Of a stretch of DNA of 64,000 nucleotides, positions 22,646-34,940 are shown in pieces (positions within the stretch are counted from its first letter, which is position 1; every line of letters begins with the position of its first letter). Location of the stretch: NCBI RefSeq assembly GCF_027579695.1, contig NC_083577.1:53689283-53753282 (forward strand), given 5' to 3'. The stretch comes from Neoarius graeffei. Lineage: Eukaryota; Chordata; Actinopteri; Siluriformes; Ariidae. The notes below the pieces were generated by a model. It had not been told where the DNA came from. It ran no database searches and was given only the letters and a program-made list of their open reading frames with translations. The position numbers were made by a program, and so were the translations under genes.

Positions 22646-23019
22646 CATCTCATCTCATTATCTCTAGCCGCTCTATCCTTCTACAGGGTCGCAGGCAAGC
22701 TGGAGCCCATCCCAGCTGACCACGGGCGAAAGGCGGGGTACACCCTGGACAAGTCGCCAGGTCATCACAGGGCTGACACATAGACACAGACAACCATTCA
22801 CACTCACATTCACACCTACGGTCAATTTAGAGTCACCAGTTAACCTAACCTGCATGTCTTTGGACTGTGGGGGAAATCGGAGCACCCGGAGGAAACCCAC
22901 GCGGACACGGGGAGAACATGCAAACTCCGCACAGAAAGGCCCTCGCCGGCCCCGGGGCTCGAACCCAGGACCTTCTTGCTGTGAGGCGACAGCGCTAACC
23001 ACTACACCACCGTGCCGCC
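22646..23019 (-). repeat. SINE family A, full length, 15-bp TSD
   Basis: Complete copy on the minus strand: GGCACGGTGGTGTAGTGG head (A box), GGGTTCGAGCCCC (B box), body, and (GAGAT)n tail. CCTTTCTCATTGTCT flanks it at 22631-22645 and 23020-23034. It is a good reference copy for the family in this window. Confidence 0.95.
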
Positions 23020-23034
23020 CCTTTCTCATTGTCT

Positions 23035-23700
23035 TTTGGTAAAATCCTTTGCTCTACCCTTTCTTATCACTTCATGGGGAACCTGGAAGAAACTTCAGTT
23101 TCACGGTTTGTTCAATTCAAGCAGCCCAAAACAATGCAAGCGTAGGGCAGGCATTTTAATGACTAGCAAGGTACCCCAGTGATAGTAATGTTTTGTGAAC
23201 AGTGAGCTTGAACACCACTTCATGTCTTGCATACCTAATGAGGCAGATGTGATTTCGAATGCAACCCACCTATTGAATAGGTTTCTAATTGATCACTCAA
23301 ACTTTTTCCCAGCATTACTCAAAGCAAAAGTATGCCCAGATTGCTTTCTGTCTGTTCTTCCAACAGTGACTCATGGGATGCTGACTTAGTTTCGCTTTTT
23401 TTTTTTTTACTGTATTTTAATTACAAAATACAATAGTAGGTCATACCTAGTCTCAGGAAAAAAAAGATTAATTATGATTCATAAAGTTGGATGTTAAAAC
23501 TGGTTTGACTGAATTCAAAATCAGCGTGCCTAATCTAGTTTCATGAGCACATTACCAAACAATATAAAAAAAAAAAATCAGTCAGTGAACAAAGAAAAAA
23601 TATGCCTTTCATCCACAATGGTTGCAGGACCAGTGGATAACAAATTAGAAGAGTCACTGTGTTGATGGGAAGTCCTGATGTATTTTCCATGTCATTTATC
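23035..23700. other. No gene recognised
   Basis: AT-rich with several A and T runs; only short ORFs. Confidence 0.5.
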
Positions 23701-23704
23701 CGTT

Positions 23705-23890
23705 ATGCCCCGGTCCCACAACACCGATAACTATAACTATACCTATAACTGTAACTATAACTATACCTATACCTGAATTTAGTTCCAGTTTGGAGCAGTC
23801 ACACCACAACTATAATCCCGATTATCAGTTGTTGGTTTTTATGGGAAAATGTAGCGGTTATATGCTGTTTGTTTGCACATAATGGCTGAC
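23705..23890. repeat. Likely MITE terminus with iterated ACTATAACTATACC words
   Basis: CCCCGGTCCCACAACACCG is followed by a run of ACTATA/CCTATA hexamers and later an inverted-looking ATAATCCCGATTATCAG. The pattern recalls ends of PIF/Harbinger-type MITEs in fish. No matching right end was identified. Confidence 0.4.
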
Positions 23891-24430
23891 AGTGACAGCG
23901 AGAAAGAACTGCTTTTGATGCTCATTTTGCAAAGAAGGCAAAGCCAAAAGAATCCTGCAGCACAGAGATGACTGCTAATCTCAGACTCCTGGCACTCCTG
24001 CATGTAACAGACCCACTTGGACAGTCGATGGCATGACATACACAGTTATACACTGTACATACATAAGACACACAGAGATGTATAAAGTACTGGAGTAGAG
24101 GAGTGAAGTACAAGTACTATATCAAAAAAGTGACTTGAGTAGAAGTTGAAGTGTTCTTTAAACACCATACTTAAGTGGAAATACTAAAGTATTCAAAATG
24201 GTTTGTACTTAAGTATTGCAAGTAGAAGTATTTTAAAAATTACTACTCAAGTACTGAAAATAAAAGTACAAGTATTGTGTATATTAAAGAAAGCAGTCAA
24301 AAGTTTGAATATCATATTGTTTATATTATTTCAAACATTTAAATTTAAGGGCACAATTTCTTTGGCTGAAGCAGCAGTACAAGGACATAAAAGGCCATAC
24401 AAGTGTTTATGAAAAAAAAAACACTATTAA

Positions 24431-25419
24431 AACATCTCAAAGGCTAGAGGGGTATTCCATACGGCTAAGTGACAAACCTGGGTAAGTTAAGCCTAATGGT
24501 AAACCTTATAATAGAACAGCCTGGAAGCATCCTTCTCACAAAGCCAAAGGGCTCTTCTATCATCAGGTTAACCACTGCCTCCAGGTTAACTTACTCAGGT
24601 TTGTCTCTTACTTGCAATAGCCCGCAGTAGGCCACATGCAAGTATTTATGTAAAAACATGTGAGTAGAGCACCTTACAACACTGAGCTCTTTGTAAACAC
24701 ACAAATCAACTATCTGCTGCCCCCCTGCTTATTACCTCTGCCAAGGAGGTTATATTTTCGGTAGCATTGGTTTGTTTGTTGGTTTGCCTGTTAGCAACAT
24801 TACGGAAAAAGTTATGAACGGATTGCTCTGAAATTTTTTCCAGAGGTGTGACTGGGCACAAGTAACAATCCATTAAATTTTGGCGGTGATCCGGATCACC
24901 TTCTGGATCCCGGATTTTTTTTAAAGGATTCTTGGCGGAGGTCTGCGCTCTCCGAGTGCTTTTCTAGTTCCCTTCTTAAACTAGTGCATACAGTAAAGCA
25001 GTCTTTTTTTGGAAGATAGACATTTTTTCAACCTTAACTTGTCAGGGCAACTAAAACATCTCAAAAGGCCAGAGGGGTATTCCAAGAATACGGCTAAGTG
25101 ACAAACCTGGGCAAGTTAAGCCTAATGGTAAACCTTATAATAGAACAGCCCGGAAGCATCATTCTCACAAAGCCTCTTCCATCAACAGGTTAACCACTGC
25201 CTCCAGGTTAACTTATTCAGGTTTGTCTCTTAATCAACTACTTGGAATACCCCCCAGTAGGCCACATACAAGTATTTCTCATGTAAAAACACATGAGTAG
25301 AGCACCTTACAACACCTGAGCTCTTTGTAAACAAAAACAGATCCCCCCACAGCATCCCTCCCTTCTCTTCCCGTCCACAGTGTATTCCCTTCTTAAACTG
25401 GTATGCATAAAGCAGTCAG
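24431..25419. repeat. Direct duplication within the hAT 3' region
   Basis: Two copies: about 24431-25004 and 25050-25419. Both contain CTAAGTGACAAACCTGG, ACCTTATAATAGAACAGCC and TTCTCACAAAGCC, and both end TCCCTTCTTAAACT plus AAAGCAGTC. Each copy also has inverted GGGGTATTCC and GGAATA(C)CCC edges, so a palindromic MITE is part of the duplicated unit. Copy one is longer because a 240-bp MITE entered it afterwards. Confidence 0.8.
24731..24970. repeat. MITE-like repeat (CCAAGGAGGTTATATTTTCGG type)
   Basis: A familiar fish interspersed repeat from TTACCTCTGCCAAGGAGG to CTCTCCGAGTGCTTTTCTAG, with GGATCCGG words inside. It is absent from the second copy of the surrounding duplication, so it inserted after that duplication. 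Confidence 0.6.
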
Positions 25420-25945
25420 TTAGGGAGTTAGAAATCTTTTGTTTAATCTCAAAAGTAGTTGGTTTTCAAAATTGGAGTAATTCAGTCTCGCTCTTCTTTG
25501 GCTAAAGACTAACCCTGCGATACTAAAAAGCCTCTCGCAGGCTGCTGATGCTGGAAGGGGTGTGTTTAACCTAACAGTCATCTTACACACAGCTGGAAAA
25601 GACTTGAGCAAGTCCATGTTATCTGCTGAACAGGACAAGTACGCATCTAGCTGTTTGGCGCCGTCTTGTGCCTTTGAACCCCTCATGCCAGAAAAAAAGT
25701 CGTCTTCATCAGATGAGCTCGACCTGTTGACCTCACCAGACTGCAACGAGAAGTCTTCAATATGTTGTTTGATATAGTCCATTCCTAAAATATAAGAGTA
25801 CATTATAAACAAAAATAGTTTCAACCAGTCATGACAGTAACCACAGATTTAACATGACAACATTGTCAGTAAGAAATAATGATTTTAATGGAAATGACGG
25901 CTTTATACAGGCTAAGAAAGGGCTAATGCACTACTAATATCCATG

Positions 25946-26258
25946 TGTAGAACTTTGAGCGGGTGGGTGGAGCACAGAAGTACGGCAGGCCAGAACTGAG
26001 TTTGCAAAACTCTTTATTTTTGCACTTTTCAGTGACTTGACACTCTCCCAGCCACACATGCACGCACACACACAAGTCGTCTGGTTGGGGAGAGAGCTCC
26101 CTTCCTCTGCTCGCTCTCTCCTTTTATAGGGCGCGGTTACTGGGGAAGACACACAAACACAGGTTAACTGACATCAGGTGCAGTGATTCTGCCACTTACC
26201 TTCCCTGACTCCGCCCTCCGTTCACAGACCGATGCTTGACCACGCCCCTGCTGCCACA
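25946..26258 (-). repeat. Solo LTR of the Gmr1-like family, 5-bp TSD
   Basis: 313 bp beginning (minus strand) TGTGGCAGCAGGGGCGTGG and ending GTTCTACA, flanked by CCATG at 25941-25945 and 26259-26263. It contains TATAAAAGG and AATAAA. It lies in intron 3 of the hAT transposase and is related to the 3' LTR at 3531. A solo LTR forms when two LTRs recombine and lose the internal region. Confidence 0.9.
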
Positions 26259-28315
26259 CCATGTTAGTAAGCACTTGGTGTATGATTAATATGCGAATCT
26301 TAATTGAAAGTGTTCCCTTTCTTACCTATTTTGATTGTCTCATCTTCCTGTGTCCAATTTGTCCAGAACTTTGGAATCAGAATAGCAGCGGCCACCAGCT
26401 CTGGGTCTTCCATCATAGGGCCAAAGCGATCCTCAATGCCCACCTGCAGAGCATTGACAAGGGGCTTGCAGTATTTTAGCGGTAGCTTGATCCTGTCCAG
26501 CTTAATTTTCAGGAGCTTGACGGTTGGAAGCAGCCACCCCATCTGGACATTGGTTTCAGCTTGCAAGATGTTAGTTGCTTGGGCGACTGGAGTCATCACA
26601 ACAGCAAACTCTGACAGGAATGCAAGTTCGGCTGGATTAAACCTGTGATGAAGACAAGAACATATTTCATTAACACACAGGATTAGGTGTTAGGTGATTA
26701 GGTGTAACAATAAGAGACAAAAAAACAGCATTGCTACATGATCGGCTCATTATCATGCAATGGAATGGTTCATCATTCAATGTTAATCATTCAATTCAAT
26801 TGTTGTACAAGTAGACAATATGTACCAGAATTGAGCTTGAGAGAAAGAGTACAATATGATTTTTTTAAAACTTACATTGGAACGTTCAAATCTGTGCAGA
26901 CAACTCTCATGGCTGCCTCTCCCTTCTCTTTGATGATCCTGAGCAGTCTCTCCACAGCCATGAACACAGAGTTCCACCTTGTTGCAACTGGTCGCACAAG
27001 CTGGAGGGAGCAAGCATCTTCCGCAGTTTCAGCTGCTATTGAGGATCTTGACCACTTATTCCAAAGTGCATTGCACTTGCCAAATGTTGAATAGTATAAT
27101 TTCTTGTACGTGTCATTGGACACTGCCTTGCTGGCATCGGTAGTGGCTATTAGGTTAAGAATGTGGCATGCACAATGCTGGTGCTTTGGAAGCTGGAACT
27201 CAAAACCATCATCCTCATCCAAAAGTGAAGATACGTCAACAAACTCTACCTCCTCCTCATCTTGGTCTGCTTCTTCCTCCTCCTCCTGAACTTGAGCACC
27301 AGCATTGTTATTTTCATCTTCAGCGAAGACTTTGAAGGCTTTGATGAAGTTGAAGCCATTGTCCGTGGTTGTTGTGACTATCTTCCCCCGAATTTCAAAC
27401 TCAGCATGGATATTAAGTGTGTTTGCCAGAAGGTCAAAAGTGTGAGAGCCTCTTAATCTTTTACAGGCCAGGGCCACAGAGACCCTTTTTAAACTTTCGG
27501 GGTCCAACCAATGAGCGAACACTATGCCGCCTGGCTGACCAGCAGTCAGTGGTTGTTGCGATGTGGTCCACAGTTTTCATGGCCTCAATCATTTTGATCT
27601 TCATTTGTTTGGCAGCATCATCAATCCTAGATGTGAGTGTGATTCTTGACATTATTTTGGTATTTGGCACCAGGTCGAACACAAAGTCCTGGAAAGGTTC
27701 TTGCTCTACGATGCTGAAAGGCTGAAGTCCTTGGACAACATAATTCACAATGGCCTTGTCAACGTATCTATGGGGCGCTGTCCAGCTCTCTAATAATATG
27801 GGCTGCTTGATGGAGGGGGAGGGAATTGCAGTCTTCTTCATTCGTTTAACTGATGTGAGGTCCTCATATCTTTTCAAGTGGCAGTCATGCTTGCTCTGAA
27901 ACAAGACAAACATATATAGCTTATATCATGAGCAACATAGGCGACTGTAGTGACTGCTGTGATACTATTGATAAAACCAAAATTAATTAAATTTAAAGGG
28001 ATTTATCCACTATAATTCTACATTAAAAGACTTAAGCAAGCAACCCCATAACCAAAAATCCATCATTGGTACTCTAATAATCTGTCTACTTGCAAAACCC
28101 TGTAGTGCTAGGCCTAACTTGATACATCCAACAATGCATCATGAGAAATGGGAGTGCATGAGGACCACTTGAAATGCAGACTAGTTGAGATGCTTTGTTC
28201 ATCATCACTTTGGGTTCATTACCAAAAAATTCGGAAGAGAAATGGTCATAAATTGACCTAGGCTACATGCATCACAAAATGCCCAAACAAGCCATTAAGC
28301 CTTAATTATACTTTT

Positions 28316-28525
28316 ATACACACACATACACACGCACACACCAGTTGTCTGGTTGGGGAGCGAACCCTTTCTGCTCTCGCTCTCTTCCTTAAATAGGGCA
28401 CGGTCACTGGGGAAGACACACAAACACAGGTTAATTCACATCAGGTGTAGTGATTCTGCCACTTACCTTCCCCGACTCCACCCTCCGGTCACAGACCGAC
28501 GCTTGGCCACGCCCCCACTGCCACA
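28316..28525 (-). repeat. Partial LTR of the Gmr1-like family
   Basis: The right end TGCCACA at 28525 (the LTR start on the minus strand) and body match the solo LTR, but the 3' part of the LTR is cut at a CA-rich stretch near 28318. It lies in hAT intron 1. No target duplication seen. Confidence 0.8.
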
Positions 28526-29279
28526 AATGGGCTATGGGCATGTGATTAGGCAGCACGAAAAGAGACATGGTCCACGATTTATATTTGGCAACAGTAGGCT
28601 ATATGCCATAAAATAAGAGAAAGTTGACATTAGTGATGTGTCTATAATAACACCTTTCAGAGTGGCACAACTAGTCAGCCAGGCTTGTTCTAGTTAATGT
28701 TAGCTGCTACGTGCTAAGTGAACACCACAGAACTGAACCTCTGTTAGCTAGCTGCTAGCGCTTACTGATAGCTCAAGCTGATGTGTCATTATGTTTATTA
28801 GCTATATTTGTAACTTACCTTGATATGTTTCTTCAAATTCGACGGTGAATTTTTGAAGGCCATTATTTCGCAATCTTTCGGGAGGCAGAGTAGGCACTTC
28901 ATTCGATACGAATTGTCTTTTGGTCCGACAAAGGAAAACATGGACTCTAAGTAGGGCTAGGGGTGGTCGCTTTCATCACCCTCGCCACAATCATTCGAAG
29001 TCGAAGAACTTGGTGTTGATAGTGGTGTTCCTGGGTCTTCTTCCATCTCGAAATAGAGCAGTAGACTGATGCTAAGTGTTCCCAATGCATGCAGGCAGCA
29101 GTGCGAAAGGCAGAAGGGGAGCATGCGGTCTTTTTATATACAGCTTGATCGCTTGAATCACCCAATGATGAGCCAGCTTCATCAAACCTGGTGACAGAGT
29201 TATCTATCGCCCTGGCATTGATACTATGGGTTTGGTATGATTCGTAACGCTTTTATAATAGTAACGAGTAACGATTCAG

Positions 29280-29728
29280 CCCCTCCTAGAACTGCCACCT
29301 TATTGTGGTGGAGGGGTTTGTGTGCTTGAATGATCCTAGGAGCTATGTTGTCGGGGGCATTATGCTCCTGGTAGGGTTTCCCAAGGCAGACAGGTCCTAG
29401 GTGACAGGCCAGACCAAGAGCAGTTCACCAAAAACCCCCTATGGAGAAAAAATCCAGGACCGTGACATCGCCCGGTAGGACGCAGCCGGGTCCCCACCCT
29501 GGAGCCAGGCCCGGGGTTGGGGCTCGTATGCGAGCGCTTGGTGGCCGGGCCTTTGCCCATGGGGCCCGGCCGGGCTCAGCCCGAAGAGGTGACGTGGGCC
29601 CGACCTCCTGTGGGTTCACCACCCACAGAGGTAGCAGTAGGGGTTTGGTGTAATGTGGATTGGGTGGCAGTCGAAGGCAGGGGCCTCGACGACCTGATCC
29701 CCGGACACAGCGGCTGGCTGTTGGCACA
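29280..29728 (+). mobile_element. 5' end of a LINE (Rex3/RTE-like leader) with its 3' part missing
   Basis: GC-rich segment beginning CCCCTCCTAGAACTGCCACC and ending GGCTGTTGGCACATG. I recognise it as the leader of a fish LINE that normally continues into the endonuclease ORF. It sits between parts of the hAT end. Retaining the 5' end and losing the 3' end is opposite to normal LINE truncation. Confidence 0.5.
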
Positions 29729-29897
29729 TGAAAAATGTATCGGAGTAAAAGTGTTAAATTCATCAAAAATATGTAGTGAAGTAAAAGTGGAAGTAGGAGA
29801 AAAAAATAATACTCCAATAAAGTACAGATACTGCATTTTAGTACTTAAGTACAGTACTTAAGTACCGTAGTTTCACTTCGTTACTATACATCTCTGT

Positions 29898-31550
29898 TCT
29901 TCGACTCATGCGGAGACCTCAATGAGCTAACAGACTGTATCACATCATACATACAGTTCTGTGAGGAATCTGAAGTGGAAACCAAAAGAGTCTGAATATT
30001 TCCCAATAATAAGCCCTGGCTGTCGAAAGACCTCAAAACTTGTCTTAATGATAAAAAAAGGGCTTTCCTCAGGGGTGGCATAGAGGCGGTCAGAGACATA
30101 AGGAAGGAGTTCAGGGCAAAGACACAGAAAGCTAAAATTGATTTTAAAAATAAAGTGGAGGGAAAGTTTTGCATAGGTAACCCTAAACAAGCGTGGGAAG
30201 GACTGAATAAAATAATGGGTAGAGAACCAAAAAAACAAGTGGATACTAATATGGATCTCCCTTTTTTAAATGAACTTAATAATTTTTATGGAAGGTTTGA
30301 TTCATCTGATAGTAAAGACAAAAGCAATGCTGTCTGTAGCAGCACACCCCAAACCACCACAATTCAGTTGTCAGAGCAGGAAGTTAAACAATGCCTTTCA
30401 AAGACCAACCCACATAAAGTGCCTGGATCTGATGGCCTCCGTGGAAGGGTCCTGAAGGCATGTGCCACTGAACTAGCATCAGTTTTTACTCATTTATTTC
30501 AGCTTTTATTGAACACTTGTACTGTACCGGATATGTGGAAGTCATCAATTATCAGGCCTCTACCAAAGAAGCCTGGATCCAAAGAATTGAATGACTTTCG
30601 CCCTGTTGCTCTGACCCCTGTTTTAGCCAAATGTATGGAGAGAGTTGTAATTAAACACCTCACTGCATCCCTGAACCAGCATCTTGATCCTCTACAGTTT
30701 GCTTATAAGCCTCACAGAGGAACTGAGGATGCCACTCTCACCATGGTTAACATGGTTTCCAAACATTTGCAAAACACCAATACTTATGCACGAATTTTAT
30801 TTATTGATTTTACTGCAGCCTTCAACACAATGCAAATTCACATACTCCTGCAACAACTTACTGACTTGGGGGTGGATGGGGGCTTCGTACATTGGATCAA
30901 ACACTTCTTAAGTGACCGCCCACAGCAGGTTTGTGTCAGGGATATGGCCTCTAATGAAATAGTGCTCAATACAGGAGCCCCCCAAGGATGTGTTCTTTCC
31001 CCTGTCTTGTTTTCAGTGTACACAAATGAAATGTCACTTCATCATAGTAATTTTAAATTATTTAAATATGCAGATGATACGGCATTTGTGGGACTATTTC
31101 ACAAGAATGACAGTATATCTGACTATGTAGATCATGTTTTTAAGCTAGAACAATGGTGTAAGACCAGTTCACTTTTAATTAATGCAGGTAAAACAAGAGT
31201 TAATTCTTAAACAAACAGGTCCTCCAACACCACTGACATTAAGCAGTCAAATTGTGGAAATTGTTAACTGTTTTAAGTATTTAGGTATATACAGTGATGA
31301 CAAGTTGAACTTCACTGAAAATGTTGATGCTATATGCAAAAAGGCCAGCCAAAGACTATTTTTAATCAGGAGACTGAAGGACTTTGGAGTCAGCTGCAAT
31401 ATTCTTGAGAGAACATATGTCAATCTGATAGAGAGTATCCTTACCTACATTATCTCTGTCTGGTATGGTCACTTGAACTTATATAATAAGAACAAGTTGT
31501 TCAGAATTGTTAAAATGGCAGGGGAAATTATAGGACAACCTATATGACCC
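29898..31550 (+). mobile_element. Rex1/L2-like LINE, 5'-truncated, with reverse transcriptase
   Basis: Begins in the linker (NNKPWLSKDLKTCLNDKKRA) directly at the right end of the hAT element. Reverse transcriptase blocks: GSDGLRGRVLKAC, NDFRPVALTPVLAKCMERV, QFAYKPHRGTEDA, FIDFTAAFNTMQ, TGAPQGCVLSPVLF and the KYADDT active site near 31065-31082. After a frameshift near 31200 come FKYLGIYSDDKL and ILTYIISVWYGHLN. The 351-codon frame (30155-31210) is unusually long for this window. The end past 31550 is not recognisable. Confidence 0.8.
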
Positions 31551-31639
31551 AAAAAGACTAGAAGCTGGTAGTGCACACTAATGTCCATACCTCAGTAACC
31601 AACTAATTTGTTGAGTTAATAAGTGAGACATACCACATT

Positions 31640-34600
31640 TAGGGGATGCCACCCCTTTCAAGTGCTTGAAGACTGGAGCTCTGGACAAGGCAGAAGGACT
31701 AAATCACAGGGTCAGTGGCTTGAAAAGTGCGACAGCAAGGTGATGTGACTCACCAGGGCACATTCTGGCACGAAGAGGAAGTGGCCAGTCACCTTGGAAA
31801 GGATTGGGGCCCTACCAAGTATTCTTTCCATAGTTAGCAATGGTAAACAGTTGAAGTTGTAGTAATGCCAATAGAGACAACTCTGGTCCCTCTGTGGAGG
31901 CGTCCTTTAACAACGACAGAGGAGGTAATCCTTCTTAGGTGAATAGGAGGTCAAGTAATGAAGATGTAGATCCAAACTCTACTTCAGGAAGACTTGCATC
32001 TGATATCAGGTAACTGAAAACCAGATGAAGTATGTTGAAAATTGGACCATGGAATGTGCATACTTTCCACAAACCAGGGAATTTCCAAAATTTGATGAAA
32101 GAAATGACAGCTCTTGATCTGGACATTCTTGTCATAGCTGAAACAAGATGGACTGGGGACAGCAGAATTCCTGAAAAATATTTTGAGATGGTATATTCAG
32201 GAGGTGATAAACATCAATGTGGAGTGGGCATCATGATGAAAAAAACATATCGTTCCATCACTGCTTGGATTCTGGCCAGTGTCAGACAGACTGATTATGA
32301 TGAAGCTAACGGGTGCACTGTTTAACATCAACGTCATACAACTCTATGCACCAACATGTGATCACAGCGAGGAGGAGATTGAGGAGTTTTATAACAGCCT
32401 TAAGAAAGTGATGGAGAAATTACCACCATCATGGGGGACTGGAATGCAAAAACAGGAGATTGGCATGATTACCCCATGACAGGCTGCTTTGGATTGGGGG
32501 AAAGAAATGAAAGGGAGGAAAGACTAGCACAATTCTGCTGGGCATCACACTTTGTAGTTGCTAATACCCTCTTTAAACAACCAAAAAGAAGGTTGTACAC
32601 TTGGCAGAGCCCTGGTGACATATGTCGCAATCAGATTGATTACATCCTGGTCAACACAAGGTTCCGCAACTGTATCAAATAAGTCAGGACTTATCCTGGA
32701 GCTGACATTGGCTCAGACCACAACCCTGTTGTGATGAAAATGCTAATCAAGTTGAAACAGAAGAAATTTAAGAAAATAGAAACCCAGGTGGATATGAATA
32801 TGCTCAGAGTAGAGCATTACAAGAACAGATTCAACATCACTGTCTACAACAAGTATGATATCTTAGTCACTGAAGAGACCCCACAGGCTGAAGAGGTGAT
32901 CATAGAGAAGCAATGGCATGCTCTGAAAGAAAGCATGCCATTACCATGCTTTCTTTCAGAGCATGCCATTGTTTCTCTATGATCACCTCTTCAGCCTGTG
33001 GGGTCTCTTCAGTAAAAGAAATACTACCAAAGATAACAGGAAACAAATCTGAACGACAGATGAGATTCTTCAAATGATGAAAGAATGGAAAAGAGCAAAA
33101 ACAACAGATCCTGCAGTGTATCTTCTGCTAAAAAAGGAAGTTGATAAGGCCTGCAAGAAAACTAAAGATGAATGGTGGAGTCAAGAATGTAGTATAATTG
33201 AATTCCTTGATGCAACTCACCAATCTAGAGAACTGCACAAGAAAGTAAAGAAAACAACTGGTATGAAGAGGACCTTATCCAAAAAGGAACCAACTGCATA
33301 AAAGCTAAGGATGGTTGAATGCTTTTTAATGTGAATGAAGTCAAAGCCAGATGGGAGCAATAAAGGAACTGTATGATGTCAATAAGGGAAATCAACCAAT
33401 AATAGAAGGAGATGAAGGTGAGGATATTCTGCTGTCTGAGGTAGAGAAAGCTATCAAGGATCTGAAGATTGGAAAAGCACCATGTAGTGACCAATTGATG
33501 ACTTAGATGTTAAAAGCATTAGATTAAAATAGAGTAAAGCATGTCCATAGTCTAGTGAATAAGATCTACAAGACAGGGTTCATACCAGCTGACATGAATG
33601 AGTCAATATTTATAAGACTTCCCAAGAAACTAAAGGCAACAATGTGCATCTACTGAAAATGAGCTTGAGGGTAATACTCATGAGAAACAGGAAGAAAATT
33701 GAGGAGGAAATTAATGAGATGCAAAGTGGTTTCCTGGCTGGAAAGGGAACTCAAGAAGGTATTTTCAATATGCACATGATTTGTGAGAGATATATTGAAA
33801 TGGCTAAGAATGTGTATGCATGTTTCATTGATTATGAAAAAGCATTTGACAGAGTCAACCATGAAAGAATGATTAAATGGTTGGAAGGCATTGGAATGGA
33901 TGATAAAGACCTCAGCCTTATAGTGAACCTCAACTGGACACAGAGAGCAACCGTTCAGCTCAAACAAAGCATGTCTGACAAGATAGAAATCAAAAGAGGA
34001 GTCCGCCAGGGATGTGTGCTTTCACCATGCCTTTTCAAACTTTACACAGAATGTATCTTCAGATCCATCAGAAATGACAAAGGAGGCATTCAGATCAACA
34101 ATCTTCGCTATGCAGATGATGCTGTACTGCTAGCTGAAAGTCAGGAAGATTTACAGGCATTGGTTGACCACATGAATGAAGTTGGGAAACTCTTCAATAT
34201 GAAGATAAATGCTAAGAAACAAAAGCTCTCGTAATAAGCAAAAGAACTGAAAACCCAAATATCAACATCACCATAGATGGTACATTGATTGAACAAGTGA
34301 AAGAGTTCATCTACCTAGGACACAAGATAACAGATGATAGCAGATGTGATGAGGAGATAAAGAGGAGAACTGCGATTGCTAAAACATCCTTCTCTAAAAT
34401 GCAAAAGATATTAACATCTCACAAAATATCACTGACCACAAGAAAGCGAATTCTCCAGTGTTATGTTTGGTCAGCTCTGAGATATGGGTCTGAAGCCTGG
34501 ACAATCACTCCTGTAATGAGCAAAGGCCTGACCGCATTTGAAATGTGGGCATATCGGAGAATGTTACAAATACCCTGGACAGCAAAAATCACCAACAAGG

Positions 34601-34940
34601 AGGTATTAGAGAGAATTAACGTCAAGGAACACCTCATGAACATTATACAAATTAAGAAACTCAAGTATTTGGGTCATATTATCCACCACAATACTTTTCA
34701 TTGCACGCTTTTAGAGGGAAAATTAATGGAAAAAGAGGAAGAGGAAGGCCAAGAATTTTATGGACATCCAACATCTGTAGGCAGACAGGCCTCAGTTACA
34801 CCAAAGCAGTGCAAATGGCTCAGGATGACAGAAGCAGCTGGAGAACTATTGCATCCAACCATTGACCCGAAGATGGAACCTGACGACAACAACGATACTA
34901 CTACAGAATCTCAGAGAGAGATTACTTTTTAAAGCCAAGA
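31640..34940 (+). mobile_element. RTE-clade LINE, nearly full length, frameshifted
   Basis: A 5' leader (about 31640-32030) precedes the endonuclease: KIGPWNVHTF, DILVIAETRWTGDSR, VIQLYAPTCDH, GDWNAKTGDW, FGLGERNEREERLAQFC, RRLYTWQSPGD, QIDYILV and GSDHNPVV, the order of RTE apurinic endonucleases. Reverse transcriptase follows: AGKGTQEGIFNMHMICERY, ACFIDYEKAFDRVNHE, GVRQGCVLSPCLF, RYADDAVLLAES near 34110, then KEFIYLGHKI, QCYVWSALRYGSEAWT, FEMWAYRRMLQIPW, KKLKYLGHII. It is cut by frameshifts near 32320, 32430, 33300, 34230 and 34700, a stop at 32680, and a foldback at 32869-33013. Confidence 0.85.
32869..33013. repeat. Inverted duplication: 69-bp arms, 7-bp loop
   Basis: The left arm 32869-32937 and right arm 32945-33013 are reverse complements with one mismatch, separated by CCATTAC. 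The left arm reads in frame with the RTE LINE (EETPQAEEVIIEKQW), so the right arm is the extra copy. This is a local duplication within a LINE, not a family terminal repeat. Confidence 0.95.

Larger units (their letters stand above)
25420..29046 (-). pseudogene. hAT transposase, four exons (BED finger to hATC dimerisation domain)
   Basis: Inferred exons on the minus strand: 28819-29046, 26876-27895, 26326-26642 and 25420-25784, all with GT-AG borders. Exon 1 starts at an ATG at 29046 and carries the CLLC and KKHIK half of a BED zinc finger; the last histidine is in exon 2 (HDCHLKRY). Exon 2 holds the RNase-H-like catalytic region, including TTDCWSARR, TTDNGFNF and the CACHILNL block, and a long acidic insert. 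Exon 4 ends with PASAACERLFSIAGLVFSQRRARL, the hATC dimerisation motif. A stop in exon 1 (about 28956) and a frameshift in exon 2 (about 27515) inactivate it. Confidence 0.85.
24073..29896 (-). mobile_element. Autonomous-type hAT transposon, inactivated, heavily nested
   Basis: Left end CAGAGATGTATAAAGTACTGG and right end (reverse complement) CAGAGATGTATAGTAACG are inverted, and both are followed by ACTTAAGTA-rich subterminal DNA. Between them, on the minus strand, is a four-exon hAT transposase. Inserted later are two LTRs, a MITE and a LINE 5' end; its 3' untranslated part is duplicated. The 8-bp flanks do not match, so the target duplication is eroded or the edges rearranged. Confidence 0.82.

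Noticed and set aside
22673..23029. Long ORFs in every SINE A copy (both strands)
   Set aside because: The same frames recur in all copies, with breaks at random places, and correspond to the non-coding SINE body and tRNA-like head.
29425..29861. Overlapping GC-rich ORFs of 114-130 residues
   Set aside because: They come from the GC-rich LINE leader on both strands, with no recognisable protein.
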